DNA from: Methanococcoides burtonii DSM 6242
GTDB taxonomy: Archaea > Halobacteriota > Methanosarcinia > Methanosarcinales > Methanosarcinaceae
DNA: 64,000 nucleotides
Direction: 5' to 3'
NCBI RefSeq assembly: GCF_000013725.1
Contig: NC_007955.1
Location: 403,579 to 467,578, forward strand
Shown: positions 27,690-37,573 of the stretch, one piece after another
How the letters are laid out: every line of letters starts with the position of its first letter
How positions within the stretch are numbered: position 1 is the first letter of the stretch
Translations under genes and position numbers: made by a program
Notes under the pieces: model-generated
Database searches by the model: none
What the model saw: only the letters and a program-made list of their open reading frames with translations
What the model was told of the DNA's origin: nothing

Positions 27690-27964
27690 AATAAAGCTTA
27701 CTTCATAGAAAATCGGAGATATGGGTAACACGAAAAATAGAACTCTATTAATAATTCAGTATAGTCAATTACTTTGAGCAATATTAATCTATAATTGTAA
27801 AAAGAGTTAACTGTAATATTAACAAAAAAGTTTCATCATCATATCATATAGTGGTCTTAAAAAATGAAATTTAATAGGCTAAATATACTTTGACCATAAA
27901 ACCCCTATTTAGTGATCGTAGGAGGCACTTTATGGTCAAATCGATTGGCATTTATATGGTCACA

Positions 27965-28513
27965 TTATTTAACTGATTCTCCAGAAAGCTCGAATGTTGC
28001 GTTTGCCAAAAATACTGAACTGATAGGTACTGTCACAAGCAGACCAATTCCTAAAAGGAGTGTACCAATCAGGTTGAGAACAAGCATGATTACATAAACG
28101 ATTACACATTCAACAGGGGCTTTCTTTATAATCTCTATGCTTTCTTTTATTCCTTCAATGCCATTATATCCCTTAATGACAAGTAATGGCATTGTAAACA
28201 TGAAAAGTATTCCTACAATTGTGCTGAGTATGGATGCTATCTGCCCGAGTATTGTGGCGATCACTATATAGATCAGCATGAATGTCCAACTTCTGATAAA
28301 ATCGTCCTTGTTGAAACCTACAAAGACATCAGATATCTCGATTTGTTCTCCCCTTGCTCCTTTTACTGCCATGGAAATAAATCCATAGGCAAGAGGTGCA
28401 ATGGTAACTATAAATATTGAGCCTACAACGGCTATCAATAAACCAACTATAAATGTTACGAGGTTACCTTTCACAACATTCCAAGAGTTCTTTAAAGCTA
28501 TTTCATAATCCAA
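27965..28513 (-). CDS. Membrane protein with glycerophosphodiesterase-type membrane domain
   Basis: A 182-residue protein with about five or six membrane segments, starting MDYEIALKNSWNVVKGN. The pattern of a short amphipathic N-terminal helix, a span, a loop with IEISDVFVGFN, and further Gly- and Ile-rich spans resembles the DUF4013/DUF975 and YciC-like integral membrane families. These have no assigned enzymatic role. The start is TTG at 28513 after GGATGTGG. Assignment to a single family is uncertain. Confidence 0.65.
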   Translation of the reverse strand: MDYEIALKNSWNVVKGNLVTFIVGLLIAVVGSIFIVTIAPLAYGFISMAVKGARGEQIEISDVFVGFNKDDFIRSWTFMLIYIVIATILGQIASILSTIVGILFMFTMPLLVIKGYNGIEGIKESIEIIKKAPVECVIVYVIMLVLNLIGTLLLGIGLLVTVPISSVFLANATFELSGESVK

Positions 28514-28702
28514 TATACCACATCCTGAATATAATAATTAACAGGAAGGAACATATCTGGAATGCATATATACTTACCTAAAATAATGACTTTGTTAAAA
28601 TCCTATCAAAATCCACATACATAGACTGGAATTGAGATTATAATCCAACATCTTGCAACACATTAAATAATATTTTTGTATTTGATTATTGTCCAAATAT
28701 TA

Positions 28703-28719
28703 AGGATTTCTACAGAGCC
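28703..28719 (+). repeat. Solo IS end
   Basis: AGGATTTCTACAGAGCC is identical to the transposase-3' end of the complete IS at 32237-33025, but no matching second end lies nearby. It abuts the ISL3 fragment and is probably the scar of an imprecise loss of a second copy of that IS. Confidence 0.6.
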
Positions 28720-28722
28720 GAG

Positions 28723-28938
28723 AATCCTTAGTCATTATGCTAAGGAAGCAATGGGAAAAACTGACCTCTCAAATCTTGATGTAATTGGTGTAGATGAGAT
28801 CTCTGTCAAGAAAGGTCATACCTATGTAACCTTGTTCTATGATTTGAATGAAGCTCGAGTTATTCATATTGAAAATGGAAAAGGAAAGGATGTGTTTAGG
28901 AAATATAGGGATTTCCTTTCCACTAAAACAAATTCTGG
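28723..28938 (+). pseudogene. ISL3-type transposase, internal fragment
   Basis: About 70 codons encode ILSHYAKEAMGKTDLSNLDV, then VIGVDEISVKKGHTYVTL, and end at NGKGKDVFRKYRDFLSTK. This is the region around the first catalytic Asp of ISL3 transposases (GxDExSxxxGHxYVT). The N-terminal zinc-finger and HTH parts and the remaining catalytic core are missing. The left break coincides with the solo IS end. After codon 72 the frame continues to 29071 into sequence that no longer resembles a transposase. Confidence 0.75.
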
Positions 28939-29074
28939 AAATGTTTGGCCGGCAAATCCCAGTTCAGCTACCAGGGACCAAAAAGGGATGATAGAGTTGT
29001 TGCTTCTGCAAAAATTACATCCCCCTATATCTCCATTTTATTTGAGATGGGGCCTGCCCCTTCACCCGTAATAG

Positions 29075-30208
29075 TTATCTATTTGCAACCCCAAATATTT
29101 TTGCAATTTCAATTCCTTCGCTGCCGATCGCCGAAAGCTGACTAAAAATATCTGATTTTGCAATAAATTTTTCAGTTCTTGTACCATCGGGCTGCTCTAT
29201 CTTTATTGTGACCTCTTCTTTTGCATATCCTCTGTCAGTGCATTCCTTAATGATCTCACCATATTTATTGGCGATAATTTTGAGACAGTCCAGTATCCTG
29301 TTATCGTCCATAGCATTTTTGTTATCAAGTAAGATACGCGTAAGTTTCTTTGATTCCACAGATCCTGAGAACATTTTCTTGAGTTTTTTTGCAATTATAT
29401 CGACATAATTCATGTTTATCGAATCTGCCAGGACATTATCACCTGTTATATCATATTCACCATAGTGAATTATGTAAGTATTCTCATCTCCTGATATTGT
29501 GAATTTGTGTTCAGAATCTTTGTCTTCGATCACCGCTTTCAGGTTCTCACCTTCATAATCGATGGATTTAACATAGAAGTCAGAGACATTTATCTTCTTT
29601 AATTTATTCTCTTTATGCAATATACCACTCATAGACCAGATAGGTAATGTGAGTTCTTGCAGATCTTCAACTTTTATCAGATCATCAGTGAAGGTCAGAT
29701 CAAATTCATATTGCATATTGTTGATAGAACTAAACTGCTTTCCAATCATTCTTTTATCTACTAAAAAAGCAGAGTATGAATTATCAGCATCATATACGCT
29801 AATTTCAAAAAAGGGACTCAGAATCGAGAGCATTTTTGATTCAAGATCTTTTACCTCATGCTGGGCAAGTTTAGTTTTCTCTTCAATTTTTTCAACTATC
29901 TCATTATCTTTGCTTGAAGATACAGATGAACATGTATCAAGGATCGTATCCCTAATTTCAAGAATGTGTTTTGAATCAATTCCTTGTGTGATCTTTTCTA
30001 TAAAATCGGTTGTGTCTTTTTGGAATTTATCAATTTCCTGAATTATATTCTCCAAGATCACGACGTCTTCTTTATTTTCTTTTTTTATTTTTGTTGCAGA
30101 CTTTTCAAGAGGTATGACTTCCTTCGAAACCTTCATGAAATTCTGTAGATCCTGGATAAAATCCACTTGTATCGATAGTTCAGTAGAATCCTGATATGTA
30201 TAGTTCAT
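29075..30208 (-). CDS. Hypothetical coiled-coil protein, 377 residues
   Basis: A highly charged protein starting MNYTYQDSTELSIQVDFIQD. The first 150 residues have strong heptad character, including DKFQKDTTDFIEKITQGI and EIVEKIEEKTKLAQHEV. The second half is a mixed beta/alpha domain with repeated acidic strands, ending QLSAIGSEGIEIAKIFGVANR. No signal peptide, membrane span or known motif was seen. A cytoskeletal, DNA-repair-like or defence role cannot be told apart by reading. The gene lies alone between IS remnants, so it may belong to a mobile accessory region. Confidence 0.6.
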   Translation of the reverse strand: MNYTYQDSTELSIQVDFIQDLQNFMKVSKEVIPLEKSATKIKKENKEDVVILENIIQEIDKFQKDTTDFIEKITQGIDSKHILEIRDTILDTCSSVSSSKDNEIVEKIEEKTKLAQHEVKDLESKMLSILSPFFEISVYDADNSYSAFLVDKRMIGKQFSSINNMQYEFDLTFTDDLIKVEDLQELTLPIWSMSGILHKENKLKKINVSDFYVKSIDYEGENLKAVIEDKDSEHKFTISGDENTYIIHYGEYDITGDNVLADSINMNYVDIIAKKLKKMFSGSVESKKLTRILLDNKNAMDDNRILDCLKIIANKYGEIIKECTDRGYAKEEVTIKIEQPDGTRTEKFIAKSDIFSQLSAIGSEGIEIAKIFGVANR

Positions 30209-30496
30209 ATTATAACCCCCTATAAGAAATTAATAAGATATACCCATATATACACTACAATTTCGAGATATAAGTATTATGGTTCAGCTCTATAAAGATA
30301 TTCAAAAAAACTAGTGCAAGGTGAGACTTATGAATAGAATGAGTTTGTTGACTTTTTTGCTTGTCCTCGTATCATATCCTGAATGGAAACATCATTTGTT
30401 AATAATATGAACTAGTACTTTGATCGATAGCAAAGTCATATTTTCGGCTAGACTTTAATATTTGAAGGGTAGCTGAAAAAAGATCTTATTGTTCCA

Positions 30497-31297
30497 TCAT
30501 GCCAGAGCATTTTCTTCTCCTGAGTCTATTGTAAAGAGGCAGGATGAACCTGTCAGCTCTACCATTCGACGGATTAACTCAAAGTCCGGTTCATTGGACA
30601 GGTTAAATATGTTCAAAGCTGCCTGGGGTGCTTCATGGGCTATGCCTTCAATACTTCCTATTAGTGCAAAGTGGTTCACATTTGGAAGTCTTGCCAGCTC
30701 AGCTAATGTCTGAGTATATTCTACTGCTTTCTTTTTCTGTTCTTCATCATCAACCGCGGTTATGAGGTTCATTGAAGCTTTCCATTTTCTTTTGAGCTTG
30801 TACCCAACCAGAATTGCAAGGTCCATATTTCCAAGATCCATGCTGATCTCCCATTCCGGACTTTTGTCATCTATCCAGAGGTTAATTGATTTATGCCTTT
30901 CAAGACCGGATTTAGGGTGAGCTGCATATATCACAATACCTATTCGGTTCTGTAATGCCTTTTGAACTAGTCTACTAATGTCTTCTTCCCACTCTTTAGA
31001 TAATGGCGGTGTCAGAAGTAACATGTTCGGGCGGATGAAAGCTCCTGCCAGGGCTTCAATGCCTGCAATAAGGTTATCTTCAAAGGAAGGAACATCTATT
31101 ATTGTCCATGATGAGAATACACCTTCATACTGTCCTGCAACTTTACTGTTACTAATTTAGGATTGCTTGGGGATACTATTGCATTATCATTACCACTTGA
31201 ATCACTTTCGTGGGCTTCAACTTCAACCACACCAGGTGAACCTACATTCTTCTTTGACTTTTTATAAGCTAGAGTTAGCCACTTGAGCTTATATTTG
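30497..31297 (-). pseudogene. C-terminal remnant of an SLC12-type (Na-K-Cl cotransporter-like) transporter
   Basis: From 31024 to 30497 the frame gives MLLLTPPLSKEWEEDISRLV through an alpha/beta domain ending GSSCLFTIDSGEENALA. Upstream the same frame continues as VAGQYEGVFSSWTIIDVPSF to a stop near 31153, and the adjoining frame reads KWLTLAYKKSKKNVGSP further out. A frameshift near 31150 thus splits a longer tail. The pattern matches the universal-stress-like cytoplasmic C-terminal domain of prokaryotic cation-chloride cotransporters, as known from Methanosarcina. The whole membrane domain is missing. The product is therefore no transporter. Confidence 0.6.
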
Positions 31298-31474
31298 AAA
31301 TATTAGATCATTTTTAAAAATAGTATTTTAGTTCTACCCTTCCACAATCAGCATCTTTAAATATAACAATCAATAGATAATGTGTTAAATTTTTGAAAGG
31401 CAGCTTAAAAATAATAACCACTTTCTGAGAAGTGTTTCTCGTTACTTTACTGCGAAGTTGAAAAGCGTGATAAA

Positions 31475-32215
31475 ATGGATAATTTTAGATATTATGTAAG
31501 AGATGACACCGCAGTAGAAGTTGCCGAATCTGTGTTGAGAACACTTCAAACCATAAAAGAAGAGCATGAATGTGATTATTCCATCGTTGCAATTGAGGAT
31601 CTTTCAGAAGATGAACAAGAAGCAATCCGGGAAACTATACGAATATTAAGTAGAAGAAATACGGTAGGTGTTGTTAGCAAAGGTAGAGGTTCCCTTCCAA
31701 TATCACGCAAAAAGAATCTCAGCAATGTTGGAATACTCGTCCATTCCAGAGATGGAAAGGACATCGCCGTTTATCCGAATGTGAAGAACAACAAGATGAC
31801 GACTGCTATTCAATACCTGAATCTGATAATGAGATCACCAAATGTAGAAGATGCCCTTGAGTCAAAACATATTTCCGAAGATGATATATCAAGGATGATA
31901 TCCAGCATCCCCGAGCTTATCGAACCCGGACTGACATTCCACGAAGTCGAGGTGGAGGTCGAAGGTGGTAGGATAGATGCTGTTTTTACTGATTCACAGG
32001 ACAAACATTTCCTGATAGAGATAGAGATCAATGCAAGAGATAATGACATCGGACAGGTCCAGAGGTTCAAGCTTCCTTATGCTGAAAAGTACGGAGTGGA
32101 TGTCGAAGATATACGCCTGGGCATCGTCTGTGCAGATATTGATAGTAGCAGAATGACGGCGTGTCGTGGTGCAGGTATTGAAGTTTTCAGGTTGAAGCTG
32201 GAAAAGCTGGATTGA
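31475..32215 (+). CDS. NucS/DUF91-like nuclease-domain protein
   Basis: A 246-residue protein whose C-terminal half resembles the nuclease domain of NucS (RecB-like fold): [10 protein letters not shown] with Asp168, then [20 protein letters not shown]. In NucS the second motif is E-x-K followed by a conserved Gln. Here Glu182 and Gln194 are present, but Lys is replaced by Glu184, so cleavage activity is doubtful or differently arranged. The N-terminal 95 residues do not look like the NucS beta-barrel DNA-binding domain. NucS acts at branched DNA or mismatches. The gene stands alone just before the IS, whose transposase frame runs into its 3' end on the other strand. Confidence 0.7.
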   Translation: MDNFRYYVRDDTAVEVAESVLRTLQTIKEEHECDYSIVAIEDLSEDEQEAIRETIRILSRRNTVGVVSKGRGSLPISRKKNLSNVGILVHSRDGKDIAVYPNVKNNKMTTAIQYLNLIMRSPNVEDALESKHISEDDISRMISSIPELIEPGLTFHEVEVEVEGGRIDAVFTDSQDKHFLIEIEINARDNDIGQVQRFKLPYAEKYGVDVEDIRLGIVCADIDSSRMTACRGAGIEVFRLKLEKLD

Positions 32216-32856
32216 CATAAGAACATTAGAAAAAAGGGCTCTGTAGAAATCCTCATCCAAACTAAAAACACAGTCTTGATGAACTTATCAAGATTGTGTA
32301 ATATCACTTTGAACTTCACTTCTTTTACTTGATTTCTGTACTTTCTCGCACGTAAGTTATCCCCATACCTTCTTTTCAAAACCGAGAACATCGTTTCACT
32401 TAAATTCCGCATAGAGTATATCTTGCTATCAAATTCATGTATCATCTTCTTCCGATATCTTCCCTTGATTCGCTTTCTTTCACGTTGTCTCAATGGAACA
32501 ATTGCTATTGATCCAAGTTTTTCCCTCGTCAACTCGTGTATGTTTTCAGAATCATAGGCTTTATCCACCACATAATATCTTGATCTCCTATTGTGATGAC
32601 ATTGCGATAGCAATGCCTTTGCATGTTTTGCATCATGAACTGGTTTTCCAGAAATCTTGTAACCAGTGATTACAAATTTATGAACATCAACCGAAATACT
32701 AGTTTTAACGTAACTTCGTCTCCATTTTTTGATTCTCCAAGAATAATAATTACTACAATAACCACTTGTAAATCCAGTGGAATCAATTGCAGTAATGTCT
32801 ATAGAGTCTCTGTTTTTGTAAAATAGGTCCAGTGTTCTTTTAAAGATCGAATCCAA
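32077..32856 (-). CDS. IS5-type DDE transposase, frameshifted and without own stop
   Basis: The frame of 259 codons encodes a DDE transposase: [20 protein letters not shown] with the first Asp, [16 protein letters not shown] with the second, and [19 protein letters not shown] with the Glu region. The true N-terminus lies upstream in another frame, reading [15 protein letters not shown] near 32930-32895, so a frameshift near 32890 separates the two parts. No stop codon occurs before the terminal repeat; translation would run through it (RISTEP) and 160 bases into the nucS-like gene. Probably inactive, or dependent on frameshifting and on sequence at the insertion site for its stop. Confidence 0.8.
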   Translation of the reverse strand: MDSIFKRTLDLFYKNRDSIDITAIDSTGFTSGYCSNYYSWRIKKWRRSYVKTSISVDVHKFVITGYKISGKPVHDAKHAKALLSQCHHNRRSRYYVVDKAYDSENIHELTREKLGSIAIVPLRQRERKRIKGRYRKKMIHEFDSKIYSMRNLSETMFSVLKRRYGDNLRARKYRNQVKEVKFKVILHNLDKFIKTVFLVWMRISTEPFFLMFLCQSSFSSFNLKTSIPAPRHAVILLLSISAQTMPRRISSTSTPYFSA

Positions 32857-33025
32857 AACAACAGAATATGTACGAGTAACAAATTTTTGAAGTGTGTTTC
32901 AGATTTATAATTTGGAACAAACACATTCATCCCCTTGTATTTAAGTTGGAGATCAATCACAGGGGATTTATTATTATAAAAATGAATGGCTTAGTTGAAG
33001 TTATAATAACGATTTCTACAGAGCC
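32237..33025 (-). mobile_element. Complete 789-bp IS element (IS5-like)
   Basis: The element is bounded by a 15-bp inverted repeat, GGCTCTGTAGAAATC at 32237-32251 and GATTTCTACAGAGCC at 33011-33025. Between them lies a single leftward transposase frame with a frameshift. No clear target-site duplication is seen in the flanks. The same end occurs alone at 28703-28719. Confidence 0.85.
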
Positions 33026-33140
33026 TATATTCGTTTAAATATATGAACACATTTGTGATAAAATAAGTAGCCACAAGTGGAAGTTGTGACGAAAGGTTTA
33101 ATAGTAACAATTACAATGATAGCATCGTAATTTTGAAAGA

Positions 33141-33236
33141 GGGCTCGTAGGGTAGCCAGGACATCCTCATGGGCTTCGATGTAGTAATATGCTGCGAAGA
33201 CACCCATTGACCCGCGTTCGAATCGCGGCGGGCCCG
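33141..33236 (+). tRNA. tRNA-Arg(UCG) with a 22-nt bulge-helix-bulge intron
   Basis: Acceptor stem GGGCTCG (33141-33147) pairs with CGGGCCC (33229-33235), discriminator G at 33236. D-stem GGGT/ATCC, anticodon stem ATGGG/CCCAT, T-arm CCGCG-TTCGAAT-CGCGG. The unspliced anticodon region is too long. It folds as a canonical BHB: central helix CTTC/GAAG, bulges GAT (33178-33180) and ACA (33200-33202), and an intron stem GTAGTA/TGCTGC. Cutting after the second bulge base removes 33180-33201 and leaves the loop CTTCGAA, that is anticodon UCG (Arg) with the intron at position 37/38. CCA is not encoded. No other tRNA is adjacent. Confidence 0.9.
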
Positions 33237-33319
33237 TATCTTTTATCGTAATTCTAAGTTTTAATCATATCAATTAAAAAAAGAATTTTTCCCGGATATT
33301 TCCGGGAATAGAAAAGGGT

Positions 33320-34942
33320 TCATTCTGTAAGGTCAATCTCAAATCCAACGATAGGTTGTCCAAGGCCGAAGTTAATGATCACTTCAGGATAGAGCTCTCC
33401 CATCATTCCGACCTTTTCACCGTTGACAAGAATATCTGCACGCCTGCCTTCGATAAATGCCGGGTCCTCAGATACAACGACCTCATATTCGATATCTCGT
33501 TCCCTCATGACCGCATCAAGGACCTCTCTTATCTCTGTAAAGTTAGCCTGAGCGTGTATGGAGGCTGCTGCAAGGTGCAGGCGGTTCTTTGAATTAACGA
33601 CTACTTCACCTACTTCAAAGAGGCGCTGTGGTAGTTCATGATGTTGGTTCAGGGAAAATATTTCAATAAGGTTCGGCAAAATGGTGGTACGTACCATTGT
33701 CTGGTCTTCGCTTATGGGATGAAGTACGAAGGTCACATCATCTGTCTCCTCCCTGTTCATCCATTCGAAATGTACCTTCTGGCTTGTAAGTGTAAATGGC
33801 ATGACCTCGGAGTAACCAAGGCTCACCATTATCTCACGCATGACACCTCTTGTAACAGAGATCGGGTGTGCACATCCAATGGTTGCACTTTTTGGGAATT
33901 CGCTTTTTATCTTATCAAAGCCGTATCCAATGGCAATATCTTCAACGATGTCGAAATTATGGAGGATGTCGGCTCTGTATGTCGGGACGCTGATCTCGAA
34001 CATATCTCCATCCTCAAGAACGCTTGCATCGAACCTCATTCTCTTTAGTTCGTTGATGATCTCGTCATCTGTAAGCTTTATGCCGATGAGTGAATCGATA
34101 TCTGAGCGTGGTACATTGAGAGTTCTTGGTGTCATGTCCGGTGTGACCTTCTCGGTCCCATCAGGATATACTACCTTTACTGACTCTATCTTTCCGCCCC
34201 TCTCAGCAAGTGCACTTACTACGATGCTAAGTGCGGTATATACTGCATCTCCAAGACCTGTAACATCAATGAAAAGGTCTGTAGTGCTCTCCTCGACCCT
34301 TGTAAGGGTTCCATTGATTATTGGTGGGAATGAAAGCACCTTTCCTTCAGAATCAGTTATCAGAGGATATTTCTCCATCCCTTCTAGTATATTTGCAAAG
34401 CGAACACCTTTTGGATGCTTTTCAAGTACCTCATCCATTGTCATCGGTTCAGTAAAATCAAGGGGTACGAACTCGAAGTCCGGGCTGACTGCCTGATATT
34501 TGAAAGGTGGTTCGATGTTTGTCATATCGTGAACTCCGATAGACACTTTCTTCCTGTTCCTTCCAAGACCCCAGTGCAGATCTTCCTGGAGATCCATCAA
34601 TGACTTGATAGAACTGGATGTGAAATTGATACCCTTTACAATAGCACATCCAAGGACAGGCCGCACTTCCTTTATTTTTTCGTCGAGTTCTATATGAACA
34701 CCAGATGGCGTTACTTCATACTGGCAAAGGCCGGTCTCGATGTTCATAAAACCTCTCATTGCTCTTGCTACTCCCTCTACACTGTAAAGATCAGGTCGGT
34801 CGGGGAAGAACTCGATGTCGATGGCTTCCTTTTCAATACGTTCTATATCCGCACCTATCATTGGTACACGGTCTATGATCGTATCCTTGTCTGCTTTTGT
34901 GAGTGATTCCAGATCCTCGTATTGTAAGGTAATTATTGGCAT
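33320..34942 (-). CDS. pheT: Phenylalanyl-tRNA synthetase, beta subunit
   Basis: The archaeal-type beta subunit of PheRS, about 540 residues, which with PheS charges tRNA-Phe. The sequence starts [20 protein letters not shown] and follows the archaeal/eukaryotic layout: B3/B4 editing domain with [14 protein letters not shown] near 142-155, B5 domain near 275-340 ([16 protein letters not shown]), and a C-terminal catalytic-like domain with [12 protein letters not shown]. Three in-frame ATGs occur; the third, at 34942, has GGAGAT at a good distance and gives the usual N-terminus. pheS is not in the window. The gene faces the pilus ATPase across a 220-bp AT-rich promoter region. Confidence 0.95.
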   Translation of the reverse strand: MPIITLQYEDLESLTKADKDTIIDRVPMIGADIERIEKEAIDIEFFPDRPDLYSVEGVARAMRGFMNIETGLCQYEVTPSGVHIELDEKIKEVRPVLGCAIVKGINFTSSSIKSLMDLQEDLHWGLGRNRKKVSIGVHDMTNIEPPFKYQAVSPDFEFVPLDFTEPMTMDEVLEKHPKGVRFANILEGMEKYPLITDSEGKVLSFPPIINGTLTRVEESTTDLFIDVTGLGDAVYTALSIVVSALAERGGKIESVKVVYPDGTEKVTPDMTPRTLNVPRSDIDSLIGIKLTDDEIINELKRMRFDASVLEDGDMFEISVPTYRADILHNFDIVEDIAIGYGFDKIKSEFPKSATIGCAHPISVTRGVMREIMVSLGYSEVMPFTLTSQKVHFEWMNREETDDVTFVLHPISEDQTMVRTTILPNLIEIFSLNQHHELPQRLFEVGEVVVNSKNRLHLAAASIHAQANFTEIREVLDAVMRERDIEYEVVVSEDPAFIEGRRADILVNGEKVGMMGELYPEVIINFGLGQPIVGFEIDLTE

Positions 34943-35081
34943 GGGGGTTATCTCCATGGTCATTTATTCATGACCAGATTGCAATTTGAACCGGTAATAG
35001 AACGAACATGTATAGCTTTAGATTTAATATTTTTCATTACTTTTCATTAAATGGAGAAATAGCAACAATAAGTATAATAAT

Positions 35082-35120
35082 TAGTAATCATAATTATAAT
35101 AATATAATTATTGGTTACTA
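35082..35120. promoter_or_regulatory. AT-rich inverted repeat before the pilus/secretion ATPase
   Basis: TAGTAATCATAATTATA (35082-35098) and TATAATTATTGGTTACTA (35103-35120) form an imperfect inverted repeat about 45 bases before the ATPase start. It contains TATA-like sequence, so it may be an operator overlapping the core promoter, though AT-richness makes chance symmetry easier. Confidence 0.4.
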
Positions 35121-35162
35121 TATAGCTTGTATTGGCTTCAAATGAACCATTGCGGTGTAATG

Positions 35163-37556
35163 ATGGTTAAAAAAGCAGACGAAAAAACAGAGGAAGCTGG
35201 TTCAGATTCAGTGGATGATTCCGGTCGGAAACCTGCTTTCAAGAACGATCCTGATCATTTAGACAATAAAGGGGAGGAACTATCAGGCTCTGATAATTTG
35301 ATTGCAAAAGGAATACTTCCCGAAAACCGAAATGAGACTTTTGCATCCTCCTCTCCAAAACCTGAAGGACCAGAGGTCTTTGAACCCAAGAGTGGTTCAA
35401 CATCATCGCCTGTTAATCGGTTTGGCTTTGAAGAACCAAAAATATTCAAACCTGTTTATGGTATGGATATTGATAAAGAAGACCTTGATGCTGTAATACT
35501 GAAACCACGCGGCATGTCTTCCCCTGTGAATATTTCGAAAAGACCTCCTGAAGATAGAGAGATGGAGAATGAATTCGGAATACTTCTGCCAAGGTCTGAG
35601 AAGTTTGGTACTAATATTCCTGGTCGAGATCCTACCGAAGAATGGATCCCGAATGTGAGTGATCATGAAAGGTTTAAGCCAATCACAACAGTTTCCGAAG
35701 AGGAATTGGCACTCCAATCAGTGAATTCGGAAACTCATATTCCCGATGTCCAAGATGAAAGCCTTGATGTAGATACGATTTCGGATAACGTTCTTGAAAT
35801 TAAGGACAATATGCCGGATGAGCCTTCCGAAGACGCTTTATCAGACGATTTGACTGATGGGGACGCTGAAGAGCAATTCAATGAGATACTTACTAAACAA
35901 CTTGTCGCAGGAACAGATGAATCAACCGATGAACAACCTGATGAAGAGCCTAAAGATACTGACTTAAAGCGTGTTTCTGCTGAAAATATTGGCTTTGTAC
36001 AGAAGATCAAAAATCTATTTCATAATGAAAATGAAGAGATCGAGGCATACGATCCAGAATTGCACGGTTTGCTTTCTTGTTTTGACGGTATTGATAATTA
36101 TGAAGAAGTTGACCGTTACTGGGTCAATGAACCTTATGTTTTCATTGTCATCCTTTACAACGACGATAGTAATAATCATCTCTATTATGCTGTTGAGCCT
36201 TCAATGTCTGATTTTGAGACTGTTTTCCTGGCTGAAGTACAGGATAGGCTGCGCAATATACTTCTTGTAAAAAAGATAGGTGAGGATGATGACAAGGAAG
36301 AGGTTATTGGGAGAGTAATAAGGGATATCATCAAGGATTATGCTATCGGGATAACTCCTGACATGCTCGAAAAGATATTGTATTACACCAGACGTGATTT
36401 CATACATTTTGGTAAGATAGATTCTTTGATGAACGATGATTCCCTTGAGGATATTTCAGGGAATGGTCACAGCAAACCTATATTCCTGTACCATAAAACG
36501 TACCTGAACATTGCTACGAACATTATTTTTGATGAAGAGGAATTGGACTCTTTTATAATACAGCTTGCACAGAGGAGTGGCAAACACATCTCTGTTGCTG
36601 ATCCGATGGTGGATGCTACCATGCCGGACGGCTCAAGGATACAAATGACGTTAGGTACGAGTGTTACCACCCATGGCAGTACTTTCACTATCAGGAAGTT
36701 CAATGAAGTTCCAATAACCCCTGTAGATCTTCTGAAATGGGGCACTTTCTCACCGGAAGCTATGGCATATCTCTGGTTGTGCATCGAGAACAATAAGAGC
36801 CTTATCTATGCAGGTGGGACTGCATCAGGGAAGACATCATCACTGAATGCAGTTTCTCTTTTTATTCCTGAAAAAGCAAAGATAATCTCCCTTGAAGATA
36901 CAAGGGAATTGAAGTTACCTCATCTGAATTGGATACCTGGGGTAACAAGGGATTCGTTCACGTCAGATGAGAGGGGTGCAGTAGACATGTACGATCTTTT
37001 GAAAGCTGCACTTCGTCAACGCCCAGAATATCTTCTCGTGGGTGAAGTTCGAGGTAAGGAAGCTCTCACTCTTTTTCAGGCAATGTCCACAGGCCACACT
37101 ACATTTTCTACAATGCATGCAGACTCAGTTCCATCGGCAATTCACCGACTGGAAAATCCTCCGATCAGTGTTCCGCGTAACATGATACAGGCTCTTGACA
37201 TCATGTGTATTCAGGCACAGACCTATTCAAATGGTAAACGTGTCAGAAGAAATCTGAAACTTGTGGAGATCATCGATATTGACCCTAACACGCATAATAT
37301 CAGGACGAACGATGTATTTGTATGGGATTCTAATACAGATACTTTTCACAGGACCGGTGAATCGAAAGCCCTAATGGATATACGTATTCAGAGGGGTTGG
37401 AATGCTATGGATGTCAATAATGAACTAAAGAATCGCCAGCTTGTCCTTGAATACATGGTAGATAACGACATCAAGGACTTCAAGCAGATATCGACCATAA
37501 TCAACACATATCAATCCAACCCAAATAGAATTTTGAAGCACCTGAATTTGCTCTGA
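35163..37556 (+). CDS. Type II/IV secretion (pilus/archaellum-type) ATPase, GspE/TadA family
   Basis: A 797-residue ATPase that powers assembly of archaeal type IV pilus-like filaments. Residues 1 to about 290 are acidic, Pro/Ser/Asp/Glu-rich and probably disordered. The ATPase core follows: an N-terminal domain (about 310-500), the Walker A motif GGTASGKTS at about 550, the Asp box SLEDTRELKL, and the Walker B/His region LLVGEVRGKEALTLFQAMSTGHTTFSTMHAD at about 625. ATG at 35163 is preferred because GGTG lies five bases upstream. The long tail is unusual and may recruit partners. The cognate membrane platform gene follows 17 bases later. Confidence 0.93.
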   Translation: MVKKADEKTEEAGSDSVDDSGRKPAFKNDPDHLDNKGEELSGSDNLIAKGILPENRNETFASSSPKPEGPEVFEPKSGSTSSPVNRFGFEEPKIFKPVYGMDIDKEDLDAVILKPRGMSSPVNISKRPPEDREMENEFGILLPRSEKFGTNIPGRDPTEEWIPNVSDHERFKPITTVSEEELALQSVNSETHIPDVQDESLDVDTISDNVLEIKDNMPDEPSEDALSDDLTDGDAEEQFNEILTKQLVAGTDESTDEQPDEEPKDTDLKRVSAENIGFVQKIKNLFHNENEEIEAYDPELHGLLSCFDGIDNYEEVDRYWVNEPYVFIVILYNDDSNNHLYYAVEPSMSDFETVFLAEVQDRLRNILLVKKIGEDDDKEEVIGRVIRDIIKDYAIGITPDMLEKILYYTRRDFIHFGKIDSLMNDDSLEDISGNGHSKPIFLYHKTYLNIATNIIFDEEELDSFIIQLAQRSGKHISVADPMVDATMPDGSRIQMTLGTSVTTHGSTFTIRKFNEVPITPVDLLKWGTFSPEAMAYLWLCIENNKSLIYAGGTASGKTSSLNAVSLFIPEKAKIISLEDTRELKLPHLNWIPGVTRDSFTSDERGAVDMYDLLKAALRQRPEYLLVGEVRGKEALTLFQAMSTGHTTFSTMHADSVPSAIHRLENPPISVPRNMIQALDIMCIQAQTYSNGKRVRRNLKLVEIIDIDPNTHNIRTNDVFVWDSNTDTFHRTGESKALMDIRIQRGWNAMDVNNELKNRQLVLEYMVDNDIKDFKQISTIINTYQSNPNRILKHLNLL

Positions 37557-37573
37557 TCCTCAGGAGTGAAAAC

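Noticed and set aside
28939-29071. Continuation of the ISL3 fragment frame
   Set aside because: After about codon 88 the residues no longer resemble ISL3 transposases, so this part was not assigned to it.
33840-34496. Rightward frame of 218 codons inside pheT
   Set aside because: It is antisense to pheT, with a Ser-rich composition typical of shadow frames.
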